Shown in pieces: positions 7,502 to 16,116 of a stretch of DNA of 64,000 bases; the first letter of the stretch is position 1, and each line of letters begins with the position of its first letter. Position numbers and translations under genes: made by a program. The notes under the pieces were generated by a model. That model was not told the origin of the DNA. It did no database searches and was given only the letters and a program-made list of their open reading frames with translations. The DNA is taken from positions 1-64,000 of the forward strand of contig CAJTAT010000008.1 of assembly GCA_910574475.1 (NCBI GenBank), given 5' to 3'. The DNA is from Clostridia bacterium. Its GTDB lineage: Bacteria; Bacillota; Clostridia; Lachnospirales; Lachnospiraceae.

Positions 7502-10500
7502 TTACTTTTTCTTCTTACTTTTCCTTCTATACAATACCCATCCGCCGGTCATTCCTCCTACAAAGCATGTCATAAGCAGAATCCAAGGCAGAATGTCTGC
7601 CTTATCGCCTGTCTTTGGAGCAATCAGCCAAATCAGCTTGCTCTGTGGAGCTGAGGATACAGACCCTTCTTTCACCATTCTTACCGCCTCCTTAATCTGT
7701 TCTATCTTTTCTTTCTCTGTCTCCACAGTATCCACAACTTTAAATTCAGGTTCTTTCTCGGCTACTGCCGGCTTTCCGCTGATTGTCCGGGAATAAATCT
7801 CTGTCAAAGTATCCGATTGGTCACGGTATAATACCCCGTCTTCTTCTCCTGTAAGTTCTATTGTATTGGGGATGCTTCCCGTTGCACTCGCCTTTGTCTG
7901 TACCATGTATGCCGGGGATACTTCTTTGCTGAATCCTCCGTCTACTGTTCCGTAAAGCATGCGGAAAGATTGGATATGCTCTTCCTCTCCTAGTAATTCC
8001 TTTGGTACCTCCAGGTGATGGTTCGTCTGTGTATCCAGATCCTTCGCCCACAGAACCCACTCGTCGTCTACATTTGTCTGATATTCCACCTTGTATGCAA
8101 GGCTTTGATTGTAAGTTCCTGTCCAGAGTTCCGTGGGCCATGCCTGCTCTGGAAAGCTGTCTGTCAAAGTAAACTGTTCCAACGGATTCTCTGTATCATT
8201 CTTTACCATGTCCACAGTCGCTTTATAGATGTCGCTGGCCTGTGTCAACGCTATGGTCGATTCCTCCACTCGCAGTCTTGGATTGACAGGGATATTCTTT
8301 ATGATTCCTGTGAGGAATATAAGTCCCCGCTGATCCATCTGGTAGCTTGCATCCAACTCAAGCTTTTCACTGCTCAATTTATACCCAGCAGGCGCTGACA
8401 GCTCTTTCACATAGTAATGAGCAAGCGGAAGATCTGGAGCAAATATGGCATCCTGTATCTGGCCTTCTTTATTTAAAGTTGTCTCCGATGTGGCAATTAA
8501 AGTTCCTGCCTTAACCACTACCTTATCTTGAGCACTGATCAGATCCTCCCCTGCGTACAGGCCAAACACGGCCCCTGAAAGTACTGTTCCATTCTGTGCA
8601 TCCTGTTTGGTGATTGCGATACGGACTTTCTGACGGGGATTTGTATAGGAGGTATCCCGGTAAATCACTGGAATTTCCTGACCAGCATACGTAATCTCTA
8701 TTTCCCGAGGCCTTACATTTTCTTCACTCAGGGCAAATCCTTTTCCTGCTGTTATCTGGGTCACAGTATATTTTCCTAAGGGAAGTCCTTTGGGAATCTC
8801 AGTCCCCTCCCAATCTTCCTGGCCTGTCCAGGCTTTTCCGTCTGCATCTGTCGTCAGGGTGAGTACTACTTCCCTTTCCGAGTAGAGTTTCTTCGCGTTC
8901 GCTCCGCCTTCCGGCGAATAAATATCTTCCCTGGCACGAATCTCAAATTGGGCCCCCTTAATGGGCTTATTCTCATAGGCAAAGACATAATCCCGATACT
9001 CACTTAACGCTTTCCTGATGACTTCTTCCTCATTCTCCTCTGGGTCGGATGTATCTACAAAAATTCCTGCCACATGGCCAAAGAAATTCAAAATGGCATC
9101 TCCCAGGCGGCTTAAGATACTGCTTCCTTCCTGTTTTGCCGATACAAGCTGCTCTCCCTCTGCGTAGATCGAGATCTTCCCAATAGCCGGATCATTGCTC
9201 TGCTTAGCTACGGTTACAAAAGAGCCTATCTCTTCGTCATATTTGGATTCACTGGATGATATGATGAATCTAGCTCTGCCTTTGGCTGCTGTTGTCCAGG
9301 CTCCATCCTCTTGTCTTTCATAGAACGTGTGATTCTCAGCGCTGGTTTCGTCAGGGCTCTTAGTAATGACGCCTTCCTTTCCTTGCAGAATGTATCCTTC
9401 TGGCGCCTTGAGCTCTTCCAGCTCATACACACCGCTTGGCAGTTTGGAGGGTGTCTCAATATAAACATTACTGAACACTTTTGATTCATTATCATTTTCT
9501 GACCCTAATTGGTCTACTACATTAGTTTCCACAAATTTAGTCGTAAAAGGATGTTCCTTCGTACCCATCCATACTCCCTGGCTGTACTGTGCCACCAGGT
9601 CTCCGTATTTCAGCTTATAGGCTGCCTTCTGGGTACTTGTCATTTCCTTTGTATAGTAATCAAACCAGGCGTTCTCTATATCATGGATTACATACACTGC
9701 CCCTTCTTTCAGTACTGGTCGATTGCTGTAGGTATCATATTTTACGATTCGTACCAGGGACATAATCGGCCGGTCCATAAGGATTACCATATTGTCAAGT
9801 GGTTTTCCTTTTCCATCTCCGTCAATGATTTTGTCCTCATCGTCCTCTGTCACAGTTATGGCAAAGGGGCGGGTGGCCGTGGTATTTTTCGGAACTGTCG
9901 TCTCTACCACCAGATAACGTCCATAGGGCAGCTTTGGCGTCGTAACAATTCCCTTCGCATTGGATTCCAGTTCTGCTACCAGATAAGCGTTCTCGTTATT
10001 CTCATCCGCCAAAAAGCTTGTCCCATCTTTTCCGTCCTTGTATTCTACTCTTTTTGTCAGCTTCCCGCTGGTTACATCTGTGGAATCCTTTTCCTCGTAA
10101 ACGGTCGCAGGGCAAATGGTATGAAAGCTCTCATAGTTCAGGGTCGTGGTGTCCCGATAATCGTCAATAATAGCCTGGGAAACCTCATCATCGCTCAGCT
10201 CCGTGTATTTCCCGTCTGCCAAATCTGAGAGCAGATAGACACTGAACTTTGCCCCTTTCAGAGGATCCAGCTTATCTGCGTTGTCAGTTCCTGTCACCTT
10301 ATAGAAGGACAGGGCCTGTTTTTTCACCTGCTCATAGACCTTATAGTCTCCTATCTCCACAATCTCTGTCTTTTCATCCCGGTAGGAAAGAGCAAAGAGG
10401 CAGGGATCTGGTGTCACCAGATAGCCCTCACTGGCTGTCTCTTCCTTCAGATAATACTGCCCCAGCTCCAGTCCTTCAATTACAATCTGCGCATCCTTTC

Positions 10501-13500
10501 CTGTAGTCATGAATGATGTGCCATTGGGATCGTACTGATAGGTGGCAATCCCATCCACACTGCTTACAAAGCGAACCTTCACCTCTGCATCCTTTGGGTA
10601 GAGAGTTCCAGTGGCACCGTCCTGGTGTACAATATTTTCTGCCGCATACAGACGGTATGTGGCTCCTTCCAGGGTGGCGTTTCCTTGTGGGATCGTATCC
10701 CGGGCTTCCAGATCATTCTTCGTAAATACCAGTCTTCCCAGAACCCTCTGATCCCCAAAAGTTCCATCCTTCCGATTGGATACTGTTACGGTTGATTTGT
10801 TCTGGGATGCATCTGCTGAAATGGTAAAATCATACACATGCTTGTCTGCATCTGTGGATTCTTCTGTCACACTGGCAGCGTCCTTCCAGTCACCGAAATA
10901 TCCTTCTGGCGCTTTTGACTCGATGATACGAAACTTTCCCTGGTTATCGAAGGAGTAATACAGCCATGAAGGAGTGAGATAAGTTCCTTTTGCTCCTTCC
11001 TGCATAATCATACCTGTGTGCGCCCCTTCCATAGTTCCTGTCTCATGAGGACGGGATGTTGTATTTGTTGTCCCTTTATAAGGTACATAAGCTCCCTGTT
11101 TTTTACTCCAGGTATAGACAGAAAAGACTGCTCCACTTAAGGGATTTCCCGTCTCCTCATCTACTTTCTTAATCTGAGCTTTTATTTTAAAAGGTTCGTT
11201 GTATAGCTGGGCATCTACTACTACGCCGCCGTTTGCATCTGCCGGTTTATTGGTGATAACACTGGTCAACGGATTGTAGAACTTAAGTGCACTCTCTGTC
11301 ACCTCGTATTTGATAGCTCTCCCATTCTCGTCATACTTAATTAAAGGTTTTTGACTGCCATCTGGCATGATCCGCCGTGTAAATTCATAGCGCCAGTTCT
11401 TTGTGATATTGGTGACAGCATTGTTGACTTGAACGGCCTTACTCTGAGATGGTAAGGTTCTCATTAACTGAATCGTAATGCTATCTGAGGATGAACCAGA
11501 TACTGTCCAGTGTTTTTCCCCGGAAAAATGTACTGTTCCATACTTCAAGTTCGGAGTAATCACACCTGTGTCCCGCTTCTCTGTATTGTAGATACCACCG
11601 CTGATCTCATAATTGACTACAGCCCCTGCCTTTGTGGGATTCTTCTGAATGTCTGCCGCTGTGGCTCCCTTTTCATCCCGATTGGTAGGATAGGAAGTAT
11701 CTGAGAACAGATAACGGTACTCGTCCCTAAGCTTTAACCTGACAGTACAACTGTAAGTAGTTTCCGCTCCTTCTGGAATGTTCCAGATAAGCTTTCCTGT
11801 ACTGGTATTCAGGCTGACATTCTGGGTTCCTCCCGTGGCACTTAAGACAGAGATAGGTTCCCAATATTTTGTCTCAATCTGGTCTGTCAGCTTCTTGTTG
11901 ATAGCTTTGACTTCCCCACCCTTTTTGTCAATGTTAAATAAGGTCTGGGCAAAGGCGGAACCTGTTCCTCCTGAAAAGGAGAGGTTCTGCCAAAAGCTTG
12001 CTGTATGGGAATTGCTGGTGGCCAGTTCCTTTAAAAATTCTGCCCCTTCTGAGTCAGAGGTCATACCAATAGCCAGAGTAAAAAGTTCTGTGTTTGGAAT
12101 AGCTTTTACCTGGTTGGCTAATTGCCTCACCTGGTTTAAATTGTTATCTGTACACATGCCATCAGAGACTAAAATTACTTTGGTATAGACATCCTTGTGT
12201 TTCTTGTCCGCTGCATTGCGGGCCGTAATAATGCTGTATGCCTCTTTCAGTGATTCGATATAAGTCGTTCCGGCATAGGTATTCACTCCATTAACAGCGC
12301 TTTTTACCTGGGCATAATTATCCGTTAAACCCACATAGTTAAATAACCCCTTCCTTTCCTTATCATTTGCAGCCATGTGATAGCCGTTTCCAAAGCTCCA
12401 GAAGGCCACCCTGGACTTATTTTTAGAAGCTGGCACATTCTGGTTTTGCTGGGCGGTCAAGTCTAAAAGCTCCCGGATACCCTGTTTTGCCATGGTCAGA
12501 CGATCCTGACAGCCATTGCCATAGGTAGGAGTAATATTTTGCCCGGAAGAATTGTAATGGCGGTTCCAAAACTTTGCCCCGTCGGGTAAATTGTCCATCC
12601 ACAAGCCGGAGTTTATATCAAACCCTGTAAAGTAGTCTAAAAGCTGAAGATAGATGCCTCCTTTGTAGTAATAGTGGTTGGGATTAATACAGGGTGAATT
12701 CGTATTGCAAAATGACACCTGTCCATTTCCGCCCTCGAAGGTGGATCCATTTAAAGACATGGTCCGGGTCCTGTCCAGGATAATCATATAATCTACGGGA
12801 ATATTGCTATAATCAGAAGTATCTTTTTCTGTGATAATCAGTTCTGCAAAGCCGTCCTCAATGTCTGTCCATCGGGCCGACTTTCCTAATTCTACATCTG
12901 GTTCATGATCCTTCTTCGTAGAAGAAGTACTGCCCTGCCAGTTCCCGGTGATACTGGAATCGTCAGCAGAAAGATTTCCCTGATCCATGGATTCCCGCTC
13001 ATACAATAAGATTTCTACATCTGCATCAGGCATGGTAAAGGTGATAGAATCGCTATGCATCTCAAACTCGACTTCCTCTTCGTCGGGAGCTGTGGATACA
13101 TTGGCCGACCAGAGATTGTCTCCCGTATTTACAACAGAGAGTGTTACTTCCACGCCTTCATAGAATATATCTGGGGATAGGGAACCTGATAAATGTGCAG
13201 AAGCTTCGCCAGACTCATTTTCACAGGTGATATGTACGGTTCTCTGTTCCCTGGCCGATACAAAAAGCCTCATATTCCTTTCTACAGCCTCAAAATAAAC
13301 TGTCACCACACCATTTTCATCTGGTCCCTCCACCTCAAATTCTACTTCCAGTTCATTTTCATCAGAATCTGTAGCCGTCACTGTAATGCTGCCTAGATCT
13401 ACCATATAGTTACCTTCTGGCGTCAGAGTAGCCGTTATGGTCTCTCCCACATGATAGTTTTCCTTGTCAAATAGAATCGTTACATTTTCTCCTACTCCGG

Positions 13501-13756
13501 TAAACTGAGCTTCTGTTTCTTGTAACTCTGGATCCTGAAACTCTAAATTTTGTGACTCTAAATTTTCTGGCTCAGATACTTTTTCCTCCTGAGGCTCTTC
13601 TATATCAGAGCTTTCCATGGTATCCTCTTTTCTCACAATCCACATTTCGTCTGTCTTTGATGCGGATACCTCTGCCCCAATGGAGCTTAACAACATAATC
13701 ATAACAAGAAGAAATCTTAAAATTCGTTCTCCTGTTCTATATTTCTTTCTTTTCAT
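7502..13756 (-). CDS. Giant cell-wall-anchored adhesin: VWA domain, CnaB/SpaA repeats, sortase signal
   Basis: 2084 residues. A signal peptide (1-32) is followed by an acidic spacer (45-85) and Ig-like beta domains (90-260). A von Willebrand A-like domain spans about 315-610, with YMIILDRTRTMSLNG at the MIDAS position, so D-x-T-x-T replaces the usual D-x-S-x-S. At least six CnaB/SpaA-type modules follow, beginning near 868, 1008, 1148, 1335, 1598 and 1712 (motifs such as KKVDEETGNPLSGAVFSVY and ITKQDAQNGTVLSGAVFGLY), probably with Lys-Asn isopeptide bonds. The C-terminus has APKTGD (about 2046), a hydrophobic helix and a KKKK tail: an LPXTG-like sorting signal with Ala in place of Leu. No sortase gene lies in the window. 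It is the last gene of a three-gene cassette and probably mediates adhesion. Confidence 0.85.
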   Translation of the reverse strand: MKRKKYRTGERILRFLLVMIMLLSSIGAEVSASKTDEMWIVRKEDTMESSDIEEPQEEKVSEPENLESQNLEFQDPELQETEAQFTGVGENVTILFDKENYHVGETITATLTPEGNYMVDLGSITVTATDSDENELEVEFEVEGPDENGVVTVYFEAVERNMRLFVSAREQRTVHITCENESGEASAHLSGSLSPDIFYEGVEVTLSVVNTGDNLWSANVSTAPDEEEVEFEMHSDSITFTMPDADVEILLYERESMDQGNLSADDSSITGNWQGSTSSTKKDHEPDVELGKSARWTDIEDGFAELIITEKDTSDYSNIPVDYMIILDRTRTMSLNGSTFEGGNGQVSFCNTNSPCINPNHYYYKGGIYLQLLDYFTGFDINSGLWMDNLPDGAKFWNRHYNSSGQNITPTYGNGCQDRLTMAKQGIRELLDLTAQQNQNVPASKNKSRVAFWSFGNGYHMAANDKERKGLFNYVGLTDNYAQVKSAVNGVNTYAGTTYIESLKEAYSIITARNAADKKHKDVYTKVILVSDGMCTDNNLNQVRQLANQVKAIPNTELFTLAIGMTSDSEGAEFLKELATSNSHTASFWQNLSFSGGTGSAFAQTLFNIDKKGGEVKAINKKLTDQIETKYWEPISVLSATGGTQNVSLNTSTGKLIWNIPEGAETTYSCTVRLKLRDEYRYLFSDTSYPTNRDEKGATAADIQKNPTKAGAVVNYEISGGIYNTEKRDTGVITPNLKYGTVHFSGEKHWTVSGSSSDSITIQLMRTLPSQSKAVQVNNAVTNITKNWRYEFTRRIMPDGSQKPLIKYDENGRAIKYEVTESALKFYNPLTSVITNKPADANGGVVVDAQLYNEPFKIKAQIKKVDEETGNPLSGAVFSVYTWSKKQGAYVPYKGTTNTTSRPHETGTMEGAHTGMIMQEGAKGTYLTPSWLYYSFDNQGKFRIIESKAPEGYFGDWKDAASVTEESTDADKHVYDFTISADASQNKSTVTVSNRKDGTFGDQRVLGRLVFTKNDLEARDTIPQGNATLEGATYRLYAAENIVHQDGATGTLYPKDAEVKVRFVSSVDGIATYQYDPNGTSFMTTGKDAQIVIEGLELGQYYLKEETASEGYLVTPDPCLFALSYRDEKTEIVEIGDYKVYEQVKKQALSFYKVTGTDNADKLDPLKGAKFSVYLLSDLADGKYTELSDDEVSQAIIDDYRDTTTLNYESFHTICPATVYEEKDSTDVTSGKLTKRVEYKDGKDGTSFLADENNENAYLVAELESNAKGIVTTPKLPYGRYLVVETTVPKNTTATRPFAITVTEDDEDKIIDGDGKGKPLDNMVILMDRPIMSLVRIVKYDTYSNRPVLKEGAVYVIHDIENAWFDYYTKEMTSTQKAAYKLKYGDLVAQYSQGVWMGTKEHPFTTKFVETNVVDQLGSENDNESKVFSNVYIETPSKLPSGVYELEELKAPEGYILQGKEGVITKSPDETSAENHTFYERQEDGAWTTAAKGRARFIISSSESKYDEEIGSFVTVAKQSNDPAIGKISIYAEGEQLVSAKQEGSSILSRLGDAILNFFGHVAGIFVDTSDPEENEEEVIRKALSEYRDYVFAYENKPIKGAQFEIRAREDIYSPEGGANAKKLYSEREVVLTLTTDADGKAWTGQEDWEGTEIPKGLPLGKYTVTQITAGKGFALSEENVRPREIEITYAGQEIPVIYRDTSYTNPRQKVRIAITKQDAQNGTVLSGAVFGLYAGEDLISAQDKVVVKAGTLIATSETTLNKEGQIQDAIFAPDLPLAHYYVKELSAPAGYKLSSEKLELDASYQMDQRGLIFLTGIIKNIPVNPRLRVEESTIALTQASDIYKATVDMVKNDTENPLEQFTLTDSFPEQAWPTELWTGTYNQSLAYKVEYQTNVDDEWVLWAKDLDTQTNHHLEVPKELLGEEEHIQSFRMLYGTVDGGFSKEVSPAYMVQTKASATGSIPNTIELTGEEDGVLYRDQSDTLTEIYSRTISGKPAVAEKEPEFKVVDTVETEKEKIEQIKEAVRMVKEGSVSSAPQSKLIWLIAPKTGDKADILPWILLMTCFVGGMTGGWVLYRRKSKKKK

Positions 13757-13771
13757 TGTGCAAAATCCTTT

Positions 13772-14596
13772 CTAACCATTTATAGCAGAGTTCTCATAGA
13801 GGAAATCCAGTACATGTTCTGTCATCACATTTCGGCGGTATTGAGGTTCTTCCTCCATATAGTGCTGTAGTTCTTCCTGATAATAAATATCGTCCTCCCC
13901 GTACCCCATTTCCGTCAGTCCCTGCATATGTTCCTGCCGGTACTTTTCCATCTCTGCCTCTGCAGGCACCAGTTTTTCTTTTTCTGCGATTGCCTCAATC
14001 ACATATTGGCATTTTAAACTTTTCAGAACATCTTCTTTTAAGTTCTCTTTCAATTCCTGATTTGTTATCCCACAATCATCCAGATAATCCTTCTCAGACA
14101 GATAACCACTTCCATATATGGTCTGTTCCATGATGCCTTTCTCTGCCTCTGTATAATCTTCTTTCCCATACTGTATCAGCCTTGTATCCAGAAGAATCTC
14201 CTCCAAAACTTTTTGTGCCGTTTCTCTGGAGGCCCGATCTTTTTCTACCTTCTGGTAGCCCTCCTGCATATAAGCAGTCCAGGCCTGTTCTGTCTGAAAG
14301 CGGCCATTTGTCGTCTCTTTCACCAACTCATCTGTCCATTCTCTATAAGCAGTCCCTTTAATGCTGTTGAACAATTCTAAAGAGCGCTGTTTCAAATCAT
14401 TCATATAAGTTCCATCCACTTCCTGGGCTGCCACTGCCTGTACTTTTCGTCCTGTATAATCTGGCACTGCCACATGCTCTGTCGTCAGCACTGCTTTTGA
14501 GGACAATGTTTGATTTTTTGTGGCCATACCAACTGCTGCAATCCCTATAAACGTGAGCGCTAAAGCTAACATAATCTTCCTTCTTTTTCCATCCAT
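13772..14596 (-). CDS. Exported trigger-factor C-domain/SurA-like helical protein (putative chaperone)
   Basis: A 274-residue protein with an N-terminal signal-anchor helix (residues 8-25, IMLALALTFIGIAAVGMA), then a highly charged, mainly helical body. The stretch YLSEKDYLDDCGITNQELKENLKEDV followed by KCQYVIEAIAEKEKL resembles the C-terminal chaperone domain shared by trigger factor and SurA/PrsA-type proteins. No parvulin domain is visible. It lies 15 bp before the giant adhesin gene, so a role in folding or escorting that protein outside the membrane is plausible but inferred. The start at 14596 is an ATG; a TTG at 14617 is possible. Confidence 0.5.
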   Translation of the reverse strand: MDGKRRKIMLALALTFIGIAAVGMATKNQTLSSKAVLTTEHVAVPDYTGRKVQAVAAQEVDGTYMNDLKQRSLELFNSIKGTAYREWTDELVKETTNGRFQTEQAWTAYMQEGYQKVEKDRASRETAQKVLEEILLDTRLIQYGKEDYTEAEKGIMEQTIYGSGYLSEKDYLDDCGITNQELKENLKEDVLKSLKCQYVIEAIAEKEKLVPAEAEMEKYRQEHMQGLTEMGYGEDDIYYQEELQHYMEEEPQYRRNVMTEHVLDFLYENSAING

Positions 14597-14650
14597 TCCT
14601 GGTTCTACTCCTTCCAACTTTCTCTTAATGCATTTGACTTCTCCAAAGAC

Positions 14651-15763
14651 TCAATCCTCTAGGGCAAACAAAACTTCTTCTGCCAGCTTCCGGGTCATAA
14701 TAGTTCCGTCTGGGCAGCGTATATCCAAAATACTGGCCCCACTGCGGTTTTGAATATACCTGGATATTTTAATTTTATAACGGTCAATCTCTGCCTTTTC
14801 TATGAGATACTCTGATAAAATAGCTTCATAGTGATCCTTCCGGCGTCTTAACCAGATTCGTCCTAGCCGTTTGTAGCCGCCACTGTATATAGCAGCATAA
14901 ATAGGGGCTGTATAAAAACAGACATATGCTAAAATAAATACCAGAATCCCTAGTAGTAATATAACTCCCATAAGAATACCGGCACTTGCTGGAGAAGATG
15001 ATTTCTCAGGCCCGGCAAGTGGCGTCTCTTCCTCTTCAATGGTGACGGTTTTCGGGGAATTTTCCCCTTCCTTTTCTGCTATAGCTAACTCATCTTCCGG
15101 CTCTTCGATCTCCTCCATTACTTCCGGCTCTCCTGTTTCTTCCTGGCTGTCCCTGTCTGCCGGAACGCTTTTTTCCTTTTGGCGCTCTGTCTGTACTGAC
15201 ACAATTTCCTGTTCATAGAGGTACTCTGTCACCCCAGAGGAACCGCCTGAGTCCATGGAGTAACCTGTATACGTCATAGTGGCTTCCCAGTCAGAGTCAT
15301 AATCGATAGAATACTTCTCCAGGCCCGCATAACAGCAGAAGGCCTCATATTCGTTAGGTACTTTATATTCATCTGTGCCGGTAACTTTATAAGTTGCATA
15401 CAAAAGATCACATCTGGTTTTTCCCTGCATTTCTGTCATAGGAATCCGCATCAAATCATTGTCTGGCAATCCTGTAATGGTTCTGGTAACAGTCACCACT
15501 TTCGTGCCTTCTGCCAAGGCTGTATCGGCTGTTTTTATTTGTATGGAGTCTTCATCTAAGATATAGAGAATATTTCCATCTGTCTCATACCGGGGAATCA
15601 GGGTCATTTTGCCTGCTGGAAGAATCATCGTCTTTGTCAGCGTATCCCCATTTACCTCTCTCTTCTCTTCTTTTTTCAAAGCTTCTGTTGGTTCTGCTCC
15701 ATAAACAGTCATGCCAAAAGACAGCATGATGCAAATGCCGAGCAAAATAAATATTTTTTTCAT
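14651..15763 (-). CDS. Type I membrane protein of unknown function with a large ectodomain
   Basis: 370 residues, not recognised as a known family. A signal peptide (1-23, ending in GMTVYGAEP) precedes a beta-rich ectodomain (about 25-185), a Pro/Glu-rich linker (about 190-255) and one or two transmembrane segments (about 262-292). A basic cytoplasmic tail of about 80 residues follows (IWLRRRKDHYEAILSEYLIEKAEIDRYKIKI). It is the first gene of the cassette with the chaperone-like protein and the 2084-residue adhesin, 54 bp before the former. An assembly, anchoring or sensing partner of the adhesin is inferred from order only. Confidence 0.55.
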   Translation of the reverse strand: MKKIFILLGICIMLSFGMTVYGAEPTEALKKEEKREVNGDTLTKTMILPAGKMTLIPRYETDGNILYILDEDSIQIKTADTALAEGTKVVTVTRTITGLPDNDLMRIPMTEMQGKTRCDLLYATYKVTGTDEYKVPNEYEAFCCYAGLEKYSIDYDSDWEATMTYTGYSMDSGGSSGVTEYLYEQEIVSVQTERQKEKSVPADRDSQEETGEPEVMEEIEEPEDELAIAEKEGENSPKTVTIEEEETPLAGPEKSSSPASAGILMGVILLLGILVFILAYVCFYTAPIYAAIYSGGYKRLGRIWLRRRKDHYEAILSEYLIEKAEIDRYKIKISRYIQNRSGASILDIRCPDGTIMTRKLAEEVLFALED

Positions 15764-16068
15764 GTTCGCTCTCCTGTATTCACAAATTTTACAGGAATAT
15801 TCCCCACTTATGACATAAATCCCTTACGAACCTTTGGGCCAAAAGCACCTCCTTCCACTGTAAAGTAAGAGAAAATACTATTTTTATTACTGTTAACTGA
15901 TAATTTTTATTAAATATTATGGTTTATTGAAATTTTCTCCGAATTGGAGATATTGACAAAAGATATTTTGCCACCTAAGAATGGTGGCTGGGAAAATATT
16001 CCTGTCTGTGGGTGTTATGGTACCATATCCCTTACCTTTTTGCAAGTAAAAGATCCATAAATATCCTT
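15764..16068. other. AT-rich intergenic region between the pilus operon and the adhesin cassette
   Basis: Some 305 bp without a credible long gene. It holds a bulged inverted repeat at about 15962-16000 (core GCCACC ATTCTTA GGTGGC, flanked by AATATTTT/AAAATAT) and a small CTCC/GGAG hairpin near 15938. There is also a candidate promoter (15875-15903). A possible 17-codon leader reading frame (15842 to 15789, TTG start) follows an AAGGAGG site. No known riboswitch consensus was recognised. Confidence 0.5.
15875..15903 (-). promoter_or_regulatory. Candidate promoter of the adhesin cassette
   Basis: Minus strand: -35 TTATCA (15898-15903), a 17 bp spacer and -10 TAGTAT (15875-15880), about 110 bp before the 370-residue protein's ATG. 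The bulged inverted repeat upstream could be an operator. Both boxes deviate from consensus. Confidence 0.3.
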
Positions 16069-16105
16069 AAAAAACCTGCCTTTCCTATTGAAGTGGTAAG
16101 GCAGG
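16069..16105 (-). terminator. Rho-independent terminator of the type IV pilus operon
   Basis: Minus strand: an 8 bp stem CCTGCCTT/AAGGCAGG followed directly by TTTTTT, 12 bp past the pilB stop codon. It separates the pilus operon from the adhesin cassette. Confidence 0.85.
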
Positions 16106-16116
16106 CTTACTATATT

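Noticed and set aside
9509..10228. Plus-strand 239-codon frame inside the giant adhesin gene
   Set aside because: It is antisense to CnaB repeats, has no ribosome binding site, and its hydrophobicity mirrors the codon pattern of the opposite strand.
15764..16068. Cyclic-di-GMP riboswitch before the adhesin cassette
   Set aside because: Such switches often precede pilus and adhesin genes in Clostridia, but neither the class I nor the class II consensus core could be found on either strand.
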